Below are positions 19,681-27,652 of a stretch of 64,000 nucleotides of DNA, one piece after another. Made by a program: the position numbers and the translations under genes. This DNA is from Oscillospiraceae bacterium. Lineage in GTDB: Bacteria > Bacillota > Clostridia > Oscillospirales > Acutalibacteraceae. The notes beneath the pieces were generated by a model. It was given only the letters and a program-made list of their open reading frames with translations, did no database searches and was not told the origin of the DNA. The DNA lies in the NCBI GenBank assembly GCA_031256825.1, contig JAIRPV010000015.1, positions 101,618 to 165,617 on the forward strand, read 5' to 3'. The stretch's first letter is position 1; every line of letters starts with the position of its first letter.

Positions 19681-20862
19681 TTATCCCAGGCGGTAGCCGT
19701 TGTCGATCAGCAGGCGCTGGATGCGATCGGCGGGGGTCAGCAGGCGGGAAAGGGACATGTCGTGGTTGAGGGTATCGATGATATAGGAGATATATTTGCT
19801 CATGCGAACGCTCACATGCCATTCGCGCTGCTGGAGTTCCGGCGGGGTATAGATCATGTCGCCGGTGAATATTTTGCTGAACAAACCGGCCTTATAGGCA
19901 GCGTCCATGCGCGCCAGACCGGATGAGAACAGGCCGAACGAGACGCACAGGAACACACGCTCCGCGCCCAGCTCCTTGAGCTTTGAGCAAACGTCGATGA
20001 CGCTGTCTCCGGAGGAGATCATGTCGTCTACCACGATGACGTCTTTGCCGCAGACGCTATCGCCCAGGAATTCGTGGGCGATGATGGGGTTGCGGCCGTT
20101 CTTGAGGGTTGAGTAGTCGCGGCGCTTATAGAACATGCCAAGATCGACGCCCAACATATTGGCGCAAAAGATGCTGCGGCTCATAGCGCCTTCGTCGGGG
20201 GAAATCACCATCAGGCGCTCTTTGTCGATATTGACGTCGGGCACTTCGCGGATCAGCGCTTTGAGCATCTGGTAGGTGCACTGCACGCTTTCGAACCCAC
20301 AGTTTGGGATGGCGTTTTGTACCCTGGGGTCGTGCGCGTCGAAGGTAATGATATTTTTGACGCCCATGTGCACCAGTTCTTGCAGCGCCATGGCGCAATC
20401 GAGGCTTTCGCGGTTGCTGCGGCGGTGCTGCCGCCCCTCGTAGAGCATGGGCATAATCACGGTCAAACGGCGCTCTTTGCCCGCCACGGCGCTGATAACG
20501 CGCTTAAGGTTGGAAAAATGCTCGTCGGGGCTTGTTGGGTATTCGCGCCCATACATTTCGTAGGTCACACCATAGTTGAAACAGTCGCACAGAATAAACA
20601 GGTCGTAGCCGCGCACGCTTTGCGTGATGACCGCTTTGCCCTCGCCGGTGCTGAAGCGGAGAAAGCGCGCGTCGATCAGGTAGCTGTCGCGCAGGTAATG
20701 ATACTGGATATCGCCGGGTGGCAAATGCTTAACATAATCCCTGCGCCAGCGTGTGATATAGGCGTCGATCTGCTGGGCCATGTGTTCGCAGCCGGGCAAC
20801 GCGACAATCCCCAATTGCCCAACCGGAACTGCTTGCTGATATTCGCCGGGCGTTTCTGCCAT
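19681..20862 (-). CDS. prs: Ribose-phosphate pyrophosphokinase
   Basis: ITFDAHDPRVQNAIPN, MVISPDEGAMSRS, KDVIVVDDMISSGDSVIDVCSKLKELGAERVFLCVSFGLF. Confidence 0.93.
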   Translation of the reverse strand: MAETPGEYQQAVPVGQLGIVALPGCEHMAQQIDAYITRWRRDYVKHLPPGDIQYHYLRDSYLIDARFLRFSTGEGKAVITQSVRGYDLFILCDCFNYGVTYEMYGREYPTSPDEHFSNLKRVISAVAGKERRLTVIMPMLYEGRQHRRSNRESLDCAMALQELVHMGVKNIITFDAHDPRVQNAIPNCGFESVQCTYQMLKALIREVPDVNIDKERLMVISPDEGAMSRSIFCANMLGVDLGMFYKRRDYSTLKNGRNPIIAHEFLGDSVCGKDVIVVDDMISSGDSVIDVCSKLKELGAERVFLCVSFGLFSSGLARMDAAYKAGLFSKIFTGDMIYTPPELQQREWHVSVRMSKYISYIIDTLNHDMSLSRLLTPADRIQRLLIDNGYRLG

Positions 20863-21085
20863 GATGCGTGTCCTCCCTGATTCTGTCGTTTTTTACAACC
20901 CTTCCCCAATATTATATACCGCTTTTTGCCGGTTGTCAAGTGCCCGCGCCGGAAAGAAAGAAAATCAATTTCGCGCGGCGCTCGCAGCCATAACAAAACG
21001 GCGGGCCAAAAAGCGCCGCCGCAGTTGCCGTTACAATAAAAAGGCCGATTGAAAAAAGGGCGCGCCCCGTTATGTGAATGCAGAA

Positions 21086-22600
21086 TCAGGCATCCAGAAG
21101 CAAGCTTTCGCCCGTCATCTCCTGCGGCTGGGGGATGCCCATGATTTGCAGCAGCGTCGGCGCGATATCGCACAGGCGGCCGCCTTCGCGCAGGCGGCAG
21201 GGATAGCCCGCCACGAGAAACGGCACGGGGTTGGTGGTGTGGGCGGTGAAGGGATCGCCGTTTTCTTCGAACATGTGATCGGCATTGCCGTGATCGGCGG
21301 TCAGCAACAGCGCGCCGCCCTGCGCGCGCAGGGCATCCCAGACGCGCCCCACGCAGGCGTCAACGGCCTCCACGGCGGCCTTTGCCGCATCAAACACGCC
21401 GGTATGCCCCACCATGTCGCAGTTGGCGAAATTGAGCACAATGACGTCGTACAACCGCTTGCCGATCAGCTCCTCGAGTTTTTCCGTGACCAGGTAGGCG
21501 CTCATTTCCGGCTGCAAATCGTAGGTAGGCACGTTGGGGCTGTCGATGAGAATCCTGTCTTCGCCTTCAAAAACGGTCTCTTCGCCGCCGTTGAGGAAAA
21601 ACGTTACGTGCGCGTATTTGGTGTATTCCGCGATGCGCAGCTGCCGCAGCCCGCGCTCGCTGATGATTTGCCCCAGCACATGATCCAGCTGCTGCGGCTG
21701 GTAGGCCACGAGCACATTGGGCATGGCCGCGTCGTACTGCGTCATACAGACATAGGTCAGGCCGAGGTTGGCGTGCTCAAATTCGTGAAACGCCGGGTCG
21801 ACGAACGCACGGGTGATTTCCCGCGCCCGATCGGGCCGGAAGTTGAAGAAGAGGAAGCTGTCGCCCTGGCGCAGCGGCGCGGCTTGTTCGGAAATGCCCG
21901 GCAGGACGAATTCGTCGGTGATCCCCGCGTCGTAGCTTGCTTGCAGATAGGCCGCCGGATCGGCAAAGGGCGCTCCGGCCTCGCCGGTGACGGCCCGGTA
22001 CAGCTTTTCTACCCGATCCCACTTGCGCTCGCGATCCATGCCATAATAGCGTCCGGCAATGGTAGCGATCTGGCCGACGCCAATCGCTTTCATTTTTGCC
22101 AGCAGTTCTTCCACATAGCCCTTGCCCGAAGTTGGCGGCACATCGCGCCCATCCATCAGGCAATGCACGTATACTTTGGTCAGCCCCGCGCGTTTGGCCA
22201 GCTCCAGCAGGGCATAGAGGTGCGTGTTGTGGCTGTGCACGCCGCCGTCGCTGACCAGACCCATCAGGTGCAGCGCCGCGCCGTTTTTGGTGCAGTTGGC
22301 AACGGCCTGCGCGAACGCTTCGTTCGCAAAGAAATCGCCGTCCTGAATGGATTTTGTGATGCGCGTAAGCTCCTGATAGACCACGCGCCCCGCGCCGATA
22401 TTGGTGTGCCCCACCTCGCTGTTGCCCATCTGCCCATCCGGCAGACCAACATCCATACCGGAAGCGCCGATTTTTGTATGGGGATACACCGCGAACAGCT
22501 CGTCGAGGCGCGGGGTGGCCGCGGCGGCGATGGCGTTGGATTTGGTCGCCGGGGCCAGGCCGAAGCCGTCCATGATACAAAGCAAAACTGGTTGACTCAC
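21086..22600 (-). CDS. gpmI: 2,3-bisphosphoglycerate-independent phosphoglycerate mutase, internal GTG start
   Basis: VSQPVLLCIMDGFGLAPATKSNAIAAAATPRLDELF...GLPDGQMGNSEVGHTNIGAGRVVYQELTRI; SD GGAGG 8 nt upstream of GTG; 504 aa matches standalone GpmI length. Confidence 0.92.
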   Translation of the reverse strand: MSQPVLLCIMDGFGLAPATKSNAIAAAATPRLDELFAVYPHTKIGASGMDVGLPDGQMGNSEVGHTNIGAGRVVYQELTRITKSIQDGDFFANEAFAQAVANCTKNGAALHLMGLVSDGGVHSHNTHLYALLELAKRAGLTKVYVHCLMDGRDVPPTSGKGYVEELLAKMKAIGVGQIATIAGRYYGMDRERKWDRVEKLYRAVTGEAGAPFADPAAYLQASYDAGITDEFVLPGISEQAAPLRQGDSFLFFNFRPDRAREITRAFVDPAFHEFEHANLGLTYVCMTQYDAAMPNVLVAYQPQQLDHVLGQIISERGLRQLRIAEYTKYAHVTFFLNGGEETVFEGEDRILIDSPNVPTYDLQPEMSAYLVTEKLEELIGKRLYDVIVLNFANCDMVGHTGVFDAAKAAVEAVDACVGRVWDALRAQGGALLLTADHGNADHMFEENGDPFTAHTTNPVPFLVAGYPCRLREGGRLCDIAPTLLQIMGIPQPQEMTGESLLLDA

Positions 22601-23737
22601 TTGTTTTTCCTCCGTTGTTTGATTGGATTTGCCCGCCGGGCGGCGCGCGGCGGCGCAAAGGCGCCAGGCCGAAAACCAGCAGAGCGCCAGCAGCGAAAGC
22701 AGGAACATTGCCCCGAGCGCGGTATGCTGCCGCAGGCTTTCCAGCCAGCGGCCAAAGCCCGGCAACCGCCCGGCCAGTCTCCCCAGCACACGCTCCGCTG
22801 CCGCCTGCTCTGTGCCGGGGAGCGCGTCGCCCTTCAGCTGGAACCGCAGCCCCAGCGCGCTGTCTGCCATATGGATCACCCGGCGGGCGGTTACCCACGG
22901 TTCCACCCCGCCGCTCGTCCCATCCAAAAGAAGCACGTCGCCCACCCGGACTTGACGGACGTCGGGAATATCCCTGAATATCATCAAATCCCATTCATTG
23001 AAGCCGTCGCTGTGGGGGGAACCCTCCAGCCGCGACATGGCGGCATCCGCAACATAAAAATGGCAGCCCGCGTATGCCTTTTGCGGCTGGCCGGACATTT
23101 TCAGCAACGCGAACGTGATCAACACAAACAGCGTTGGCGCTATGGCAACCACCGCCGCCAGCGCCAACAGCCAAGCGCGCTTTGGCCCGGCGGCAGCGGC
23201 AGCGATTGGCCTTGCCGGCTCCACGGACGCCGCAGGCCAGGCCAGCAGCGCCAGCATCCAGCCCAGACCCACCATGAACACGACTTGCAGCAGCGCCAGC
23301 ACGGTATACCGCCCGTTGTGCAGAAGCAGCATCAGGCTGCCGAAGCCGCGCAGGCGGCCTGTTACCCTGCCCAGCACCTGTTCCGGCGAAACAGTGTAGG
23401 GATTGTAGCCGCCATCCACTATAATCTGCCCGTCATCCTGGCGTTCAATCACGCGATGGACAAAGATCAGCTCATCGGTCAGATGGTGAGCCACCATATC
23501 CCCCGGCGACAGCTGTTCCGGCGGCACGGGCTTCACCACCAGCAAATCGCCGTTGCGCAGCGCGGGCAACCTGGTATAAAGGGGCGTGTCCAGATAATAC
23601 CGGCCGAAACGAGGCTCTTTTGGGGGCGCTGTTAGAAAATAAAGCGCCGCAAAAAAAAGCGCCGCCAGCATGGGGAGCAGAACCAGCGCCACCGCCAGAA
23701 TCCGGCGGGGGAGCCGCTTTTTTTGTTGCCTTGTCAT
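21086..23737 (-). CDS. Long ORF: duplicated signal-peptidase (S26/SipW-like) membrane domains in frame with phosphoglycerate mutase
   Basis: MTRQQKKRLPRRILAVALVLLPMLAALFF...NGDLLVVKPVPPEQLSPGDMVAHHLTDELIFVHRVIE...VRVGDVLLLDGTSGG...VTARRVIHMADS...LQLKGDAL-like (FQLKGDALPG); no stop before gpmI start. Confidence 0.75.
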   Translation of the reverse strand: MTRQQKKRLPRRILAVALVLLPMLAALFFAALYFLTAPPKEPRFGRYYLDTPLYTRLPALRNGDLLVVKPVPPEQLSPGDMVAHHLTDELIFVHRVIERQDDGQIIVDGGYNPYTVSPEQVLGRVTGRLRGFGSLMLLLHNGRYTVLALLQVVFMVGLGWMLALLAWPAASVEPARPIAAAAAGPKRAWLLALAAVVAIAPTLFVLITFALLKMSGQPQKAYAGCHFYVADAAMSRLEGSPHSDGFNEWDLMIFRDIPDVRQVRVGDVLLLDGTSGGVEPWVTARRVIHMADSALGLRFQLKGDALPGTEQAAAERVLGRLAGRLPGFGRWLESLRQHTALGAMFLLSLLALCWFSAWRLCAAARRPAGKSNQTTEEKQVSQPVLLCIMDGFGLAPATKSNAIAAAATPRLDELFAVYPHTKIGASGMDVGLPDGQMGNSEVGHTNIGAGRVVYQELTRITKSIQDGDFFANEAFAQAVANCTKNGAALHLMGLVSDGGVHSHNTHLYALLELAKRAGLTKVYVHCLMDGRDVPPTSGKGYVEELLAKMKAIGVGQIATIAGRYYGMDRERKWDRVEKLYRAVTGEAGAPFADPAAYLQASYDAGITDEFVLPGISEQAAPLRQGDSFLFFNFRPDRAREITRAFVDPAFHEFEHANLGLTYVCMTQYDAAMPNVLVAYQPQQLDHVLGQIISERGLRQLRIAEYTKYAHVTFFLNGGEETVFEGEDRILIDSPNVPTYDLQPEMSAYLVTEKLEELIGKRLYDVIVLNFANCDMVGHTGVFDAAKAAVEAVDACVGRVWDALRAQGGALLLTADHGNADHMFEENGDPFTAHTTNPVPFLVAGYPCRLREGGRLCDIAPTLLQIMGIPQPQEMTGESLLLDA

Positions 23738-23853
23738 GCGAAAATTCCTTTCTCTTAACACCCTTCCATTTCATCTTTATTATCATACCGCATTCAAAGC
23801 GAAATGTCAAGGGTTTCTTGCGCGAACTTCTGCGGGCCGCTGCGCCGGGCGTT

Positions 23854-23886
23854 AAAAAGCCCCCCTGCCATGGCCGACAGGGGGGA
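23854..23886 (-). terminator. Rho-independent terminator of the SpoIID-type gene
   Basis: Minus strand CCCCCCTG-loop-CAGGGGGGC followed by TTTTT. Confidence 0.85.
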
Positions 23887-23900
23887 GGGGAGGCGTTTGC

Positions 23901-26429
23901 TTATGCAAACGTCATTGTGAAATTGTGCGAACGAAGTTTTTCTGTTGTGAAGAAGTACAGCCGGGCGTTGCCGCCGGTAAAGACACGGTTGCCGATTTGG
24001 ATCTGCTCCACATAGCCGTAGGGATCTTTGCGGAGGATCTTCAGCCACTGGCTTGCGTCGCTGCTGAGGCTGATTGCAGTGGCGGGATACTTTGCGTTGT
24101 AGGTTTCCACCATGGCCCGCACCTCGTTTGTGGTCAGGCTGAACGCGCGCCGATCCACTTTTTCGGGGCTGCTCACGCCGCCGGCGAGATATGGCTCCGG
24201 CTCGTTGCCGCTCCAGGCGTATTTTCCGCTGGCTGTGTAGCCGCCGCAGGAGGCGAAATAGACGGTGGAAGCAATCTTGCTGCCGTACATCACATATTTG
24301 CCTATGACGGCGTTGGCCAGCTGATACATTTGATCCCGGTAGGGGAGATTCGCGGCGGCGTTCCACTTTGCGTCGTCGAACCAGGCGCCCTGGCTGGCGC
24401 TGGTGTTGTAGCCATTTGCTTTCGAGTTCGTGTAGGCGCAGATCATCTGCGCTTTAATTGCCTCGGCCGGGGTCTGCCCGCTGCGGCCAACTTCCGCCCA
24501 GGCCACCCGCACCAAAAAGTCCAGCAAGGTGCAGCGGATCCCCTTGTGCGTGACATAGGCGGGCGGGTTTGTGTCGGTTGCGACAGAAACGCCGGGGTAG
24601 TAATGCTTGATGATTTGCTCGGCGCCGGCGCCCTGCCGGGCCATTTCCATCGCGCCTTCCTGGCTCATTCCCACGCCGTGCCCGTAGCCCACCGATTCGA
24701 AGCGGTAGACGCCCTGCGACGCGGGCGGATAAGACGGCGCGAAGTGGGTTGCGGTTGTTGTAGTTGTTGTGGTTGTTGTGGTAGTGGTTGTTGTTGGAGC
24801 GATGGATGGCGGCTGCGCTGTGCTGGAAACATAGGGAGGAGTGGTTGTCGTTATCGTCGTTGAGGGCAGCAGGGTGGTTGGAACCGTTGTGCGCGCGGCT
24901 GCCGGCTGCAACGTTGCCACGGCTTCGGCGACAGCGCTAAAAATTGCTTTGATGAGGGAGCTGACATAATAGTTCGCGTTGCTGACCGCCTGCAACAAAG
25001 GAAAGCCCAGCGACCCGCCATTCGTTGTGAGAGCGTAGACTTCCGCGCCGCTCTGGGCCAGCTGCTGCTGGAACTGCTGCGTAATCAGTTCGCCCAGCAG
25101 CGCGTCGCCCTCGCCCGCCGCAGCCTGCGACTGGCTTACGCCGGTGGCGTCCGCCGCAGCCAGGGTGTGCCGGTTCGGGCCAGACAGCGCAAGGAACACG
25201 CTTGCAGCGACCGTGCTCACGGCAAGGCCTGCCGCCGCAACGGCACGAACCCGGTGCGATGCGCTCCCGGCCCGGCGTTCTTGCGCCAGCGTCAGAGGTT
25301 GCCCGCCCTGCGACAAACCGCCCAGCGCCTTCATTTGCAACAACAGCGCTTCGGCCAGCTCGGGCACGCAGTCATCTTCTCCCAATTCCAGCCGCCGCAC
25401 ATTGGCGTAATCGGCGTGCCCCGCCAATACGCTCAGCGCCTGGGGGCGCGCGCCTGCCGGCGCTGTCAGCGCCTGGCAATAATCGCAGCCGCTCAGTTTC
25501 AGGCGCGCGGTGCACAGGCGAACCGCGTCTTCCAGCGTGACGAGATCCCGCTCCAGCAGTTCCGGCTGCAACTGCGCGCTGCCGCCGAGCGAAAGGAGAT
25601 AGTCGCCTACCTCGCGCCACGCGGGCGAAAGCAGCAGCAGATACTGCGCGGGCTGCTGCGACAGCGCTTCCAGCAGCGCCTGCGCGCGCATCATCGCGTG
25701 CATCGCATCGCGCGGCAGCGTCACATATTCCATTTCGTAGCGGGGCAGTTCTTCTGGCTCGTTTGCGCTTTCTATGGGCACCAGATCAATATAGCTCCTG
25801 CGGCGGCAGTCGTCGTGTTCCTCCACCGTCCCTGCCTTCCAGGGTTCGATCGACGCGGGATCGATGGGTTCGATCGAGGCGGCGTAACGTTCGCCCAGAC
25901 GGCGCAGGTAACTGTCCACTTCGCTTTCTTCCCCTTCGCCCGCATGGAGCAGACGAAGGCGGCTGCGGGCCTGGAGCTTGGCCAGGTATTCCCGCAGCTG
26001 CGAGCCCATTTGCCGCAGCATTTGCGTGTTGAGCGGCAGCACCAGCATATCTTGTTTTCCGCAGTGCAGCGCGAAGCCGTTGCAAAGCGCCTTCGCCGTA
26101 ACAAACACATGCGCCTGTTCCGGGAACAAAGCGTCTTCTTCGCGGCGATCCCGCTGCACGTCGAAAATTTCTGGCCGGAGAGTGCAGGGGTACCCCAGCC
26201 CATCGAGCAGCTTTGCCTTGAGTTCGTGGAATTGCGTTGGCTCGGCTGTTAGCACAAACAGATCGTAGCCCTGCAACAGTTGCGCCAGTGCTTCCAGCAG
26301 CTGCTTGGGGCCGCGCGTCTGGATCAGTTCGGGCGCTTCGGGGCAAAACTCCCCCAACAACCCGCGCAGCCATTGCATATCCCCACGCAATGGCAGACTT
26401 TGGGACGAAAATACTACCGTCCGTTTCAT
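23901..26429 (-). CDS. Membrane-anchored SpoIID/LytB domain protein with N-terminal CinA-like domain and Thr-rich linker
   Basis: C-terminus [60 protein letters not shown]; poly-Thr linker; N-terminal ~370 aa align by eye with CinA. Confidence 0.85.
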   Translation of the reverse strand: [842 protein letters not shown]

Positions 26430-26565
26430 TGACTTTCCCTCTTTCTATTTGACGTCATTGCTTTGCGTTGGCCGAAGCCAAAATCCCTGGATTCTCCCGT
26501 CCTTTTCCTGTGTTCGATTGCTTCCTCCATCATCACCTCTGGCAATTGTGCGCATTCTAATTTCG

Positions 26566-27618
26566 TTACGCTCCCGGCGCTTCCCATCGTTCGGCGTTCC
26601 GGTAGTGATTCGCGTAGCCGCGCACATCGCACAGCTTTTGCGGCATGCGCGGATCGGGGTTCTTTTTGATTTGATCGGCAGGCACCGAAGCGCTTTCGCC
26701 CGGGCGCACCAGGCGCCCCACAACGTAGAGGTATTCATCCTTAAAATCATAGATACATGTTTGAAGGCTGATGAGCGAGTCGCCCCATTGCACATCTACG
26801 CCGGTCTGGATAAATGTGCGCTGCTGCAACTGCCGCACAAAGCCGTCGAAGCTCTTCTTGTTGGGGAATTCCGGGGTGTTTGCCGCGAAAACATAACCGT
26901 TGTCGTGCTCCCGGCGGCCATTGATGACGAACACCGCCATCACTTTGTATTGCAGCACCCGGTCTTTCAGCTCCAATGTGATGATGGGGGACTTCTTCAC
27001 GGTATCCAGCTGCTGGTAATTGAGCAGTTTGGTGAAGATTTTTCCGTTGGACATGTGGTGTCCATAGACAATCAGGTTGGTCGAAATCGGATCCATCCCC
27101 ACGCGGTAATCCAGGAATGGGTTGCCGTAGCGCGAAGGTTCCCGTTTGAAATTGCGGTAAAGATAGTAGTTGTTGTTCTCGGTCTGCACCAGCGGGGTGT
27201 CGATATTTGCGCCGGGCACCCGCAGCCAGCCGACATATTCGTCGTTGATGGCCTTCAGCTTCGCGTAATCCATGTGCTGCTTGGGCGGCGCGGCGGTGGT
27301 GGTTTGCCCCTTGCTGGTTGAGGGGGGCTGCGTGGTTACCACCGGGGCCAGGGTGTGGCCGATGAGTTCGTCGCCCAGCCCGGCGTTGCGCGCGGGATCG
27401 ATGACGCCCACCCAGAGGATGACCAGCGAGCAGATGAAAATGATGCAGAAGCAGCTGTCGAGAATCAGCTTGCGCCGCCGCGTTTTTTTGCTGTCGCCCT
27501 TGAGCGGGATCAGGTTTGCCTCAAAAAAGTTTTGCCTGCCCTTCGGCGCGGAGCGGATGACCGCCTCCACGGCGTCGAGCGCGTCCGCCGATTCGATGTT
27601 TCTGCGTTTCTTTGCCAT
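26566..27618 (-). CDS. Class B sortase
   Basis: TM anchor; VYGHHMSNGKIFTKLLNY and SLQTCIYDFKDEYLYVVGRLV (catalytic His/Cys motifs); start MAKKRRNIE. Confidence 0.93.
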   Translation of the reverse strand: MAKKRRNIESADALDAVEAVIRSAPKGRQNFFEANLIPLKGDSKKTRRRKLILDSCFCIIFICSLVILWVGVIDPARNAGLGDELIGHTLAPVVTTQPPSTSKGQTTTAAPPKQHMDYAKLKAINDEYVGWLRVPGANIDTPLVQTENNNYYLYRNFKREPSRYGNPFLDYRVGMDPISTNLIVYGHHMSNGKIFTKLLNYQQLDTVKKSPIITLELKDRVLQYKVMAVFVINGRREHDNGYVFAANTPEFPNKKSFDGFVRQLQQRTFIQTGVDVQWGDSLISLQTCIYDFKDEYLYVVGRLVRPGESASVPADQIKKNPDPRMPQKLCDVRGYANHYRNAERWEAPGA

Positions 27619-27652
27619 AAAATCTCCCCTCCCAATAATCAAGGCGCAGGAT

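Noticed and set aside
21074-23635. 853-aa plus-strand ORF opposite gpmI and the signal-peptidase-like domain
   Set aside because: Antisense shadow ORF in high-GC sequence; His/Arg/Gln-rich, no domains, opposite strand encodes a clear GpmI
24735-24800. Trinucleotide microsatellite
   Set aside because: In frame as a poly-Thr linker with mixed codons inside a valid CDS; reported as protein feature rather than DNA satellite
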